A stretch of DNA of 24,870 bases, from the NCBI GenBank assembly GCA_007130355.1, contig SLSQ01000222.1, positions 1-24,870 on the forward strand. The letters run 5' to 3'. Positions 15,500-22,027 of the stretch are shown here, piece by piece. Numbering within the stretch: the stretch's first letter is position 1; each line of letters opens with the position of its first letter. The notes below the pieces were generated by a model. It did no database searches, had not been told where the DNA came from, and saw nothing but the letters and a program-made list of their open reading frames with translations. This stretch comes from Trueperaceae bacterium. GTDB lineage: Bacteria; Deinococcota; Deinococci; Deinococcales; Trueperaceae. The position numbers and the translations under genes were made by a program.

Positions 15500-16419
15500 G
15501 AGTACCGAATCCTGGGGTCGAGAACCGAGTAGGCGAGGTCGACGAGGAGGTTCACCGTCACGAACACGAGGGCGAGGACGACGACCGAGCCTTGGACCAC
15601 CAGGAGGTCGCGGGTCATGATCGCGTCCACCATCAATCGTCCGATACCCGGCCAGGCGAAGACCGTCTCCGTGAGGACGGCGCCGCCCATGAGCAGGCCG
15701 AACTGCAACCCGATGACGGTCACGATCGGAATGAAGGCGGCCTTGAGGGCATGCTTCCAGAGCACGACGCGGGAGCCCAGCCCTTTGGCCCGGGCGGTGC
15801 GGATGTAGTCCTCGCCGAGCGTCTCCAGGACGCTGCTGCGGGTGAGGCGGGAGATCATGGCGTAGCTGTTGAGGGCGAGCGTGATCGAAGGGAGGACATA
15901 GCTCGCGAACCCGTCGCGCATGCCGCCGATCGGCAGGACGGGCCAGTGGAATCCGAATACGTAGATGAAGATCAGGCCGATCCAGAACACGGGCATCGAC
16001 AGGCCCACCAGCGCCACGGTCGTGAGCAGCCCGTCGAACCAGGTTCCCTTGTGCACCGCCGAGGCGATTCCGCTCGGTATGCCCATGACGATGATCAGCA
16101 CCATCGCGGCCAGGGCGAGCTTGGCGGTGGCGGGCATGGCGTCGGCGATCTCGTCGATCACCGCGCGGCGGTTGCGGTACGACTGCCCGAAGTCGCCCTG
16201 GAGCAGGTTCGACACGTAGTGCACGTAGCGAGCGAAGAACGGTCGGTCGAGACCGATCTCGGCACGCGCCGCGGCCAGTTGCGCTTCGGTCGCCGTTTCG
16301 CCCAGCATGATTCGGACCGGGTCGCCGGGCGTGAGGCTGAGCACCGTGTGGATCGTGAAGGTGATGCCGATGAGCACCGGAAGCGCCCAGAGGATCCTTC
16401 GGATCACGTAGGCGTACAT
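15496..16419 (-). CDS. ABC transporter permease, DppB type (locus 2)
   Basis: 307 residues, with the first helix at about 8-30 (RILWALPVLIGITFTIHTVL). It has the DppB signature SLTPGDPVRIMLGETATEAQLAAARAEIGLDRPFFARY. The EAA loop is EDYIRTARAKGLGSRVVLWKHALKAAFIP, and the C-terminus is LAYSVLDPRIRYS. GGAGGT lies 4 bases before the ATG. A 99-base spacer with a hairpin separates it from the solute-binding-protein gene upstream, while its stop overlaps the DppC start by four bases. It is the first of five tightly joined genes (DppB, DppC, creatininase, M28-like, OYE). Confidence 0.94.
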   Translation of the reverse strand: MYAYVIRRILWALPVLIGITFTIHTVLSLTPGDPVRIMLGETATEAQLAAARAEIGLDRPFFARYVHYVSNLLQGDFGQSYRNRRAVIDEIADAMPATAKLALAAMVLIIVMGIPSGIASAVHKGTWFDGLLTTVALVGLSMPVFWIGLIFIYVFGFHWPVLPIGGMRDGFASYVLPSITLALNSYAMISRLTRSSVLETLGEDYIRTARAKGLGSRVVLWKHALKAAFIPIVTVIGLQFGLLMGGAVLTETVFAWPGIGRLMVDAIMTRDLLVVQGSVVVLALVFVTVNLLVDLAYSVLDPRIRYS

Positions 16420-16443
16420 CGGGACCTCCGTCCGTAGCAGGAG

Positions 16444-16472
16444 GAGAGGCCGACCGTGACGGTCAGCCTCTC
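16444..16472 (-). terminator. hairpin between solute-binding-protein and permease genes
   Basis: GAGAGGCCGACCG at 16444-16456 and CGGTCAGCCTCTC at 16460-16472 pair over 13 positions with one mismatch and a 3-base loop. The flanks GCAG (16437-16440) and CTGC (16473-16476, sharing the last C of the stem region) could extend it with a small bulge. There is no U-tract, so it is more likely a transcript-stabilising or partial stop signal that raises binding-protein output over the permeases. Confidence 0.55.
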
Positions 16473-16518
16473 CTGCGTTCGATGGCGATCGAACGACGTG
16501 GGCATGGTGCGGTCGGGC

Positions 16519-18090
16519 TCAGCGCTCCAGGACGATCGGAGCGAGCCGGACGTAGTACTCGCCCGGGTGCGGGACGTAGCCGTGCACCCACTCCTGGACC
16601 ACGACGGTCTCCTGGGTCTGGTAGATCGGGATCCACACGACGTCCTCGACCACCTGCCGCTGGACGCGGGCGTAGGCAGCCAGGCGCTCTTCGGGGTCGA
16701 GGCTCTGCCGGGCGAGGTTCAGGTCGGCGTCGACGTCCGGGTTGTCGTAGTTCGCGCGGTTCGTGGCGAATCCGGAGTGGAAGTTCGTGTACAGGCCGAA
16801 GTCGGCGTCCCCGGTGAGGGTGACCCAGCCCATGGTGAACATGTTGTAGTCCGCGTCGTCGGTCTCGAGCGCGGCGAGGTAGGCGCCCCACTCGCGCTGC
16901 ACGTAGTCGATCGTGACGCCGAGTTCACGCAGCTGCGCCGAGATCGTCTCGCTGAGCTCGCGGTCCTTGAGGTCGCGGCCCTGCGAGGCCCACTGCACCA
17001 GGCGCAGCGGCTCTCCGGCTTCGTCCACCAGCCGGCCGCTGCCGTCCTGCGTGTAGCCGGCCTCCGCGAGCAGTTCGAGCGCCCGCTCGGGGTCGTAGGC
17101 GTAGCGCTCGACGACGTCCGTCTCGGCGAAGCCGAACACGCCGGTGGCGATCACGCCGGTGGCCTCGACCATGGCGTCCTCGACGACGAAGGCGTTGATC
17201 GCGTCGACGTCGATCGCGTGCGCCAGGGCCTGACGGACGCGCGGGTCGTCGGTGGGCGCCTGCTCGAAGTTCAGGCCGATGTAGACGACGCGCAGTCCGG
17301 GCGTGTCGTAGACGGTGACGCGCGGGTCGTCACGGAGCATCGGAAGTTCGGCCGGAGCGGCACGGAGCAGCATGTCGGCGTCGCCGCGCATGAAGGCGAG
17401 CATGCGCGAGCCCTCCTCGGGCACGACCCGGAACTCGACCTCTTCGAGCTCGGGCGCGCCGAGTCGGTAGTTCTCGTTGCGCTTCAGGAGGATCGACTGG
17501 TTGGACTCCCAACTCACGAACTCGAACGGTCCGGTCCCGACCGGATTGCGTCCGTAGTCGTCGCCGTAGGTCTCGACCGCGGTCGGGCTGACGATGCCGA
17601 CCACGAACACCATGCTGAGGTGGTTCAGCAGCGGGCCGAGCGGACCGTCGGTGACGATGTCGACGGTGTGCTCGTCGACGACCTCGGCGCCCACGATCGG
17701 GCCCAGCCACGACGCGCCGCGGGCGGGCGCCTCGGGATCGATCGCGCGTTCGAGCGTGAAGGCGACGGCCTCCGCGTTGAACGGCGTGCCGTCGTGGAAC
17801 TGCACGCCCTCTTCCAGGAAGAAGCGGGTGCGTTCTTCGTCGATGATCTCCCAGGAGTGCGCGAGGCCCGGGACGATCTCCATCTCCTCGTCGAGCACGA
17901 CCAACGTTTCGTAGATGTTGTTGTAGACCCAGACTTCGGGTGCGGTGGTCGCTCGGTGCGGATCGAGCGAGATCGCGTCGCTCGGCCGAACGATCACGAG
18001 CCGGCCATCGCTCTGCGCGAACGCCGAACCGATCAGCGTCGCGCCGAGCAGGAACACGGCCAGGACCGCGGTACGGAATGTGGAACGCAT
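16519..18090 (-). CDS. family 5 extracellular solute-binding protein (DppA/OppA type, locus 2)
   Basis: 523 residues, with AAGGAGG 6 bases before the ATG. The signal peptide is MRSTFRTAVLAVFLLGATLIGSAFA-Q, cleaved at about 25-26; no lipobox cysteine is present. The mature protein is SBP_bac_5: AISLDPHRATT, LAHSWEIIDEERTRFFLEEG followed by VQFHDGTPFNAEAVAFTLERA, NPVGTGPFEFVSWE, and VRQALAHAIDVDAINAFV. It binds a peptide-like solute in the periplasm and hands it to the DppB/DppC pair encoded next. It has its own promoter with a putative operator in the spacer, and a hairpin after its stop. The two binding proteins in the window are clearly distinct in sequence, so the loci probably import different compounds. 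Confidence 0.94.
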   Translation of the reverse strand: MRSTFRTAVLAVFLLGATLIGSAFAQSDGRLVIVRPSDAISLDPHRATTAPEVWVYNNIYETLVVLDEEMEIVPGLAHSWEIIDEERTRFFLEEGVQFHDGTPFNAEAVAFTLERAIDPEAPARGASWLGPIVGAEVVDEHTVDIVTDGPLGPLLNHLSMVFVVGIVSPTAVETYGDDYGRNPVGTGPFEFVSWESNQSILLKRNENYRLGAPELEEVEFRVVPEEGSRMLAFMRGDADMLLRAAPAELPMLRDDPRVTVYDTPGLRVVYIGLNFEQAPTDDPRVRQALAHAIDVDAINAFVVEDAMVEATGVIATGVFGFAETDVVERYAYDPERALELLAEAGYTQDGSGRLVDEAGEPLRLVQWASQGRDLKDRELSETISAQLRELGVTIDYVQREWGAYLAALETDDADYNMFTMGWVTLTGDADFGLYTNFHSGFATNRANYDNPDVDADLNLARQSLDPEERLAAYARVQRQVVEDVVWIPIYQTQETVVVQEWVHGYVPHPGEYYVRLAPIVLER

Positions 18091-18134
18091 CTCCGTCCTC
18101 CTTCTGCAAGCCTTGAATGTGACTTACGAAGGCG

Positions 18135-18163
18135 ATGCTATGTCATCGTGTCATCAATTGCAA
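18135..18163 (-). promoter_or_regulatory. promoter of the locus 2 transport operon with operator in the spacer
   Basis: On the minus strand, TTGCAA (18163-18158), exactly 17 bases, then TAGCAT (18140-18135), about 45 bases before the start codon. This is the best promoter match in the window. The spacer is almost filled by TGTCATCG-TGTCATCA (plus-strand reading, 18141-18156), an 8-base-period direct repeat. A protein bound there would block RNA polymerase. Confidence 0.7.
18141..18154. promoter_or_regulatory. putative operator, site A (TGTCA-N3-TGTCAT)
   Basis: TGTCA-TCG-TGTCAT inside the -35/-10 spacer of the solute-binding-protein promoter. The same pattern recurs at 20096-20109. It is a candidate target of the RpiR protein encoded between the two sites. 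Confidence 0.5.
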
Positions 18164-18200
18164 GACGGACCTATCATTGTCGGTCGCGGGGTCGTCCCGC

Positions 18201-18235
18201 ACCCAGCACCCAGCACCCAGCACCCAGCACCCAGC
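18201..18235. repeat. heptamer tandem repeat, five perfect ACCCAGC units
   Basis: Five uninterrupted copies of a 7-base unit in the 246-base gap between the rpiR-type and solute-binding-protein genes, about 40 bases upstream of the promoter -35. On the minus strand, which is the coding strand of the neighbours, it reads as GGG runs separated by TGCT. That fits the rule for an intramolecular G-quadruplex in DNA and in any read-through RNA. Copy number in such repeats often varies by slippage. A CRISPR array is ruled out by the lack of spacers. Confidence 0.85.
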
Positions 18236-18336
18236 ACGACGCGTACGGCTCTCCAAGCGACGCCGTGGCGTCCGGGAGGCGCTTCGCGCACGTGCGACGG
18301 AGCGTGCTTCGGCCGCGGAGCGGCGCGCGTGCCGCG

Positions 18337-19224
18337 TCAGTCGGGCCAGCCGCTCGAGCGGGACAAGAACGGCTCCAGGTCGCGGTACAGGCTCTGCGCG
18401 TCGCGGGCCACCGCCTCGCTGCGCTCCCGATCCAACTGCCACACGGCGTTCACGACGGCGTACACGAAGGCGAGGGCCGCGACCATCGACTGGTAGAAGG
18501 CGGTGCTCTCGACCGGCAGGTCGATCACGTGCGAGGCCGCCTGAGCGAGCGCGGACGAGCGCGAGTCGGTCAGCGCCACCACCCGCGCGCCCTTGGAGCG
18601 CGCGTGCTGCGCGATCCGTAGGTGCGACGCCCGGTCGCGCCAGAAGCCGATGACGATCAGGAGGTCCGGCGGGCCGAGGTTCGCCGTCTCGTGCGCGAGG
18701 TAGCTTCCGCCGCGCACCTCGAGCCGCACGTCGTGCCCCAGGAAACGGCACAGGTGCACGAGCACGTGTCCGACCGAGGCGTAGCTGCCGGTCGACGCGA
18801 CCATCGTCCGCCGGGCCGACACGATCGACCTGGCGAGCCCCTCGACGTCCTCGACGTCCAACCCGTCGACCAGTTCCTGCATGTTCGCGAGGTCGCGACG
18901 GAGCTGCGCGCTGACCAGGTCGGGGTCGACGGCGCCCGAGCTGCGGTCGTGCGCCTGGTCGAGCGGATCGAGCGTCGCGAGGTAGGTGGCGCGCAGATCG
19001 CGTTTCAGGGCTCCGAATCCGGAGTAGCCGAGCTCCTTCGCGGTCCGGATCACGGTCGAGACGCTGACCTCCAGCTGTTCGGAGATCTGTTCGATCGTGA
19101 CGCCGGCTCCGGCCAACGGGTTCGCGCGTAGGAACTCGACGACGCGCTTCTGCTTGGGACCGAGGCGCCCCTCGCGCTCCGCGAGGAACGCCGGCAGTCG
19201 TCCGAGTTCTCCGTTCCCCTTCAC
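18337..19224 (-). CDS. RpiR-family transcriptional regulator (HTH + SIS domain)
   Basis: 295 residues from a GTG start. The N-terminal HTH domain covers about 10-85 (LGPKQKRVVEFLRANPLAGAGVTIEQISEQLEVSVSTVIRTAKELGYSGFGALKRDL, abbreviated here as the region LGPKQKR to LKRDL). The C-terminal SIS domain, about 125-265, normally binds a phosphosugar or similar ligand (MVASTGSYASVGHVLVHL, LLIVIGFWRDRASHLRIA, VVALTDS). RpiR proteins mostly regulate sugar or amino-sugar catabolism, so its place next to a peptide importer is notable and hints that the substrate may carry a sugar-like or phosphorylated part. It follows the SDR gene by 33 bases and is probably cotranscribed with it. A separate promoter drives the transport operon 246 bases downstream. 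TGTCA-N3-TGTCAT sites on both sides of the gene are plausible targets. Confidence 0.92.
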   Translation of the reverse strand: MKGNGELGRLPAFLAEREGRLGPKQKRVVEFLRANPLAGAGVTIEQISEQLEVSVSTVIRTAKELGYSGFGALKRDLRATYLATLDPLDQAHDRSSGAVDPDLVSAQLRRDLANMQELVDGLDVEDVEGLARSIVSARRTMVASTGSYASVGHVLVHLCRFLGHDVRLEVRGGSYLAHETANLGPPDLLIVIGFWRDRASHLRIAQHARSKGARVVALTDSRSSALAQAASHVIDLPVESTAFYQSMVAALAFVYAVVNAVWQLDRERSEAVARDAQSLYRDLEPFLSRSSGWPD

Positions 19225-19257
19225 GGTCGTCTCAGCCCTTTCGGTACGGCGGATGCG

Positions 19258-20031
19258 TCAGTCGATGTACTGGCCACCGTTCACGTCGGTAATCTCGCCG
19301 GTAATCCAATCTGCGCCGTTCGAGGCGAAGAATAGCACCGCCGCCGCGACGTCCTCGGGCGCGCCGAAGCGGGCCTTGGGAATCGTACTCAGGATCGCGT
19401 CCCGGTCGGGTCCTTCGGTGATGCGCGAGGTGTTCGTCGTGTGGATCAGGCCGGGGCAGACGCAGTTGACGGTCACGTCCGGCGCGAGTTCCCTCGCCAA
19501 GCCCTTGGTGAGGCCGATGACCCCGCCCTTGGCCGACGCGTAGGCGGACTTGCTGACCGTGGCCGGCGGACCGCCGCCGTGCTTGCCCGAGATCGACGCG
19601 ATGTTCACGATCCGCTGGTGCGCGCGGCCGATCATCTGCGGCGCGACACAGTGGCTCCATGCCCAAGCGCTCATCATGTTCAGGCGGAAGGCGCGTTCGT
19701 AGTCGTCGGGACCGAGCTCGAGGAACGGCCGCGGCTCGCTTCCGCCGGCGACGTTGACCAGCACGTCGATGCGGCCGAACGCGTCCAGCACCTCGTCCGC
19801 TGTCGCGCGCACGGCCTCGTAACGGCTGGCGTCGCCGACCACGGCGAGCGAGCGACGGCCGAACTCGGCGACCTGCGCGGCGACGGCGTTCGCGGCCTCC
19901 TCGCGGATGTCGACGACGGCGACGTCGGCACCGGCTTCCGCGAGGGCACGCGCGCTGGCGCCTCCGATGTGTCCGCCCCCACCGGTGACGACGGCGACGC
20001 GCCCCGAGAGGTCGAGCAATGAATGCGGCAC
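19258..20031 (-). CDS. short-chain dehydrogenase/reductase (SDR)
   Basis: 257 residues, a classical NAD(P)-dependent SDR resembling 3-oxoacyl-ACP reductase-type enzymes. The cofactor loop is TGGGGHIGGA near residue 15; the usual second glycine of TGxxxGxG is histidine, a variant seen in some SDRs. LVNVAGG, the catalytic serine in IVNIASISG, and the YASAK motif (Tyr and Lys) follow, with VNCVCPGLIHT and the C-terminal GADWITGEITDVNGGQYID. I choose the GTG at 20031 because GAAGGGAG lies 6 bases upstream; an in-frame TTG at 20076 would run into the promoter. It is the first gene of the minus-strand set (SDR then RpiR). It probably oxidises or reduces a hydroxyl/keto group of the imported compound, but the substrate is not evident. 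Confidence 0.93.
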   Translation of the reverse strand: MPHSLLDLSGRVAVVTGGGGHIGGASARALAEAGADVAVVDIREEAANAVAAQVAEFGRRSLAVVGDASRYEAVRATADEVLDAFGRIDVLVNVAGGSEPRPFLELGPDDYERAFRLNMMSAWAWSHCVAPQMIGRAHQRIVNIASISGKHGGGPPATVSKSAYASAKGGVIGLTKGLARELAPDVTVNCVCPGLIHTTNTSRITEGPDRDAILSTIPKARFGAPEDVAAAVLFFASNGADWITGEITDVNGGQYID

Positions 20032-20063
20032 GGTGAACTCCCTTCCGTCCTGCCCGATCGCTT

Positions 20064-20077
20064 CTTGCGTTCGCAAG
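20064..20077. promoter_or_regulatory. near-perfect palindrome in the SDR leader
   Basis: CTTGCG-TT-CGCAAG has perfect 6-base arms around a TT centre and lies just downstream of the SDR -10 element. It could be a second operator or a 5' hairpin of the transcript. Confidence 0.35.
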
Positions 20078-20083
20078 ATAGCA
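20075..20083 (-). promoter_or_regulatory. candidate extended -10 for the SDR-RpiR transcript
   Basis: On the minus strand TGCTATCTT (20083-20075), an extended -10 about 45 bases before the SDR start. CTGACA, close to TTGACA, lies upstream with a short 15-base spacer. The region overlaps the putative operator at 20096-20109. Confidence 0.4.
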
Positions 20084-20095
20084 TGGTGGGTGACA

Positions 20096-20109
20096 TGTCA
20101 GGATGTCAT
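20096..20109. promoter_or_regulatory. putative operator, site B (TGTCA-N3-TGTCAT)
   Basis: TGTCA-GGA-TGTCAT in the SDR/Ntn-hydrolase divergent region has the same spacing as site A at 18141-18154. It overlaps the 10-base palindrome TGACATGTCA (20091-20100). It would cover the -35 area of the SDR promoter and lies about 60 bases before the Ntn-hydrolase start. Confidence 0.5.
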
Positions 20110-20167
20110 GCAGTCGGTGTCGACCGTCGCCGAACCGGCGCTCGAACCCGCAGGAAGGACCGTTCCC

Positions 20168-21817
20168 ATGCCCACGTCGAGCAGCGAAGCGATCGGACGC
20201 GAACTCCCCGCCGGCCCCTCCGTCGTCACCGCGATGCACCCGACGGCCGCGCGCATCGGCCGCGAGGTGCTCGCCTCCGGAGGCTCCGCCCACGACGCCG
20301 CGATCGCGATCCTCGCCGCGATGTCGGTCGTCGAGCCGTTCATGAGCGGGCTCGGCGGGCACGGCGCCGCGATCGTCGCCGTCCCGGGCGAACCGCCGTG
20401 CGCGATCGACGCGAGCGCCGTCGGTCCGCAGGCGGCGGGACACGGACCGCGCCCGATGCGCGGCGTCGGCGCCACGCCCGTCCCGACCGCCCTGACCGGT
20501 TGGACCGGCCTCCACGCGGCGGGCGCCACCCGCGACCTCGGTTCCCTGCTGGACCCGGCGATCCGAGCGGCCCGCGACGGGGAACCGGTCGCTTGGTACA
20601 CGGCGCTGATGATCGCCTCCCACGGGCGCCTGCTGCGCGAAGATGCGGGCGCCGCCGCCCTGTTCCTGCCGCACGACGGCCTCCCCCCGCAGGCGTCCGC
20701 CTCCCAGCGCGCTCCGGCCGACCCGTTCCCCCAGCCCGAGCTGGCCGCCACCTTGGAGCGGGTGGCGGAACACGGGCTGGACGAACTCCGCGTCGGCCCC
20801 ACCGGACGTGCGATCTGCGAACGGATCGCGCGCGACGGCGGTCCCGTGACCCCCGCCGACCTCGCGGCGCTCGAGCCGGCCCCGCGCTCGCCCGTCCCGA
20901 CGGCGACGTTCCGCGGCTACGAAGTGCACGCCGGTCCCGTCGCCAGCGCCGGCCCCAGCCTGCTCGAAATGCTCGCGATCCTCGACGACCTGGATCCTCA
21001 GGAGACGCCGCTCGGTTCGGCCGCCTACTACGCACGCATCGCCGACGCGCAGCGCGCCGCGTTCCTCGATCGCGAACAGCACGGCGACCCACGCTTCGTG
21101 GACGCGCCCCTCGCCGCCTACGGCGATCCCGAACTCGCCGCGGCGCGCCGTGCCGATCTGGCCCTCGCCCGCGGCGGTCCCCTCCCCCGCCGCGACCTGA
21201 GCGCGCCCGGCTACCCTCGGGTCGGAGAGCACGCCGGTCCGGCCCGCACCGACGCGGGAGCCTCGACCACGCACGTGAACGTCGCGACGGCGGACGGAAC
21301 GATGATCGCGGCGACGTTCACCCTCGGCTACCCGTTCGGGGCCGCAGTGGTACCGCCCGGAACCGGGCTCCTGCTGGGCAACACCTTGCACCAGTTCGCC
21401 GACGCACCGCCACACCCGAACGCGGTCGCGCCCGGAAAGCGGGCCGTCTGGAACGGTGCGCCCACGGTCCTGCTCCGGGACGGTCGTCCAGTCCTCGCGG
21501 TCGGCGCGCCCGGCGGTCCGCGCATCCCGGGCGCGATCGCCCAGGTGCTGGTCGCGCACCTCGTGTACGGCCTCTCCCCGCAACGCGCGACCGAAGTCCC
21601 ACGCATCGTGCAGACCGGCGAGGTGGCGTACCTCGACGACCGCGCCGCAGGCGGCGTCGCGGAGGCCCTGCGCGCCGAGGGCCGGACCGTCGAGACGCTG
21701 CGGGAAGGGCCGTTCGCATCGAACTTCGCGCGACCGAGCCTGATCGTGCGGCAGGAGAGCGGCGGGTACGTCGGAGGCGTGGACGCATGGCGCTTGGGGA
21801 CGATCGCGACGGCGTGA
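20168..21817 (+). CDS. gamma-glutamyltransferase-family Ntn hydrolase, atypical substrate pocket
   Basis: 549 residues. The family makes one chain that cuts itself before a threonine, which becomes the N-terminal nucleophile of the small subunit. Here that Thr is T367 in STTHVNVATADGT. The large subunit starts with a typical GGSAHDAAIAILAAMSVVEPFMSGLGG. Later small-subunit landmarks are PPGTGLLLGN and GAPGGPRIP. Residues that hold the gamma-glutamyl group in E. coli Ggt are missing: the REMAP arginine segment is ASAVGP, TLN is TLG, QMDD is TLHQ, and the SSMSPT serines are WNGAPT. The substrate is therefore probably not gamma-glutamyl. There is no signal peptide, although many family members are exported. 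GGAAGGA lies 8 bases before the ATG at 20168; the ATG at 20108 lies inside the operator. It is divergent from SDR-RpiR and probably coregulated. Confidence 0.88.
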   Translation: MPTSSSEAIGRELPAGPSVVTAMHPTAARIGREVLASGGSAHDAAIAILAAMSVVEPFMSGLGGHGAAIVAVPGEPPCAIDASAVGPQAAGHGPRPMRGVGATPVPTALTGWTGLHAAGATRDLGSLLDPAIRAARDGEPVAWYTALMIASHGRLLREDAGAAALFLPHDGLPPQASASQRAPADPFPQPELAATLERVAEHGLDELRVGPTGRAICERIARDGGPVTPADLAALEPAPRSPVPTATFRGYEVHAGPVASAGPSLLEMLAILDDLDPQETPLGSAAYYARIADAQRAAFLDREQHGDPRFVDAPLAAYGDPELAAARRADLALARGGPLPRRDLSAPGYPRVGEHAGPARTDAGASTTHVNVATADGTMIAATFTLGYPFGAAVVPPGTGLLLGNTLHQFADAPPHPNAVAPGKRAVWNGAPTVLLRDGRPVLAVGAPGGPRIPGAIAQVLVAHLVYGLSPQRATEVPRIVQTGEVAYLDDRAAGGVAEALRAEGRTVETLREGPFASNFARPSLIVRQESGGYVGGVDAWRLGTIATA

Positions 21818-22027
21818 GGTCCGGACGGACGCCGCTGGACGAGCGTCGAGCCGCCGGTAGCAAGGACACGCTTCCGCCGGGACGCCGTTCGTCCACCTTC
21901 GAAGGGCCGGACGGTGGTCCGGACCGTCGCGTCGCGCTGCACGACCACGGTTCCGGTCGCGCGCATCACCGATCTCGAATCGACGCGCCCCGAGCGTGGA
22001 AGAACGCGTACGTCCGTGGCATTTCGC

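Noticed and set aside
18201..18235. CRISPR array
   Set aside because: The units are seven bases long and contiguous, with no spacers and no cas genes nearby.
16456..18621. Long plus-strand frame opposite the locus 2 solute-binding-protein gene
   Set aside because: It mirrors the coding frame of the real gene, with low-complexity Val/Asp/Arg composition, and crosses the promoter and the heptamer repeat.
20032..20076. Upstream TTG start for the SDR gene
   Set aside because: It would add 15 residues not seen in SDRs and start inside the promoter -10 region. The GTG at 20031 has a proper ribosome-binding site.
21908..21928. Terminator between the Ntn-hydrolase gene and fic
   Set aside because: Two competing 5-6 bp stems can be drawn around GGTCCGGACC, but there is no T-tract, so it is not distinguishable from GC-rich chance.
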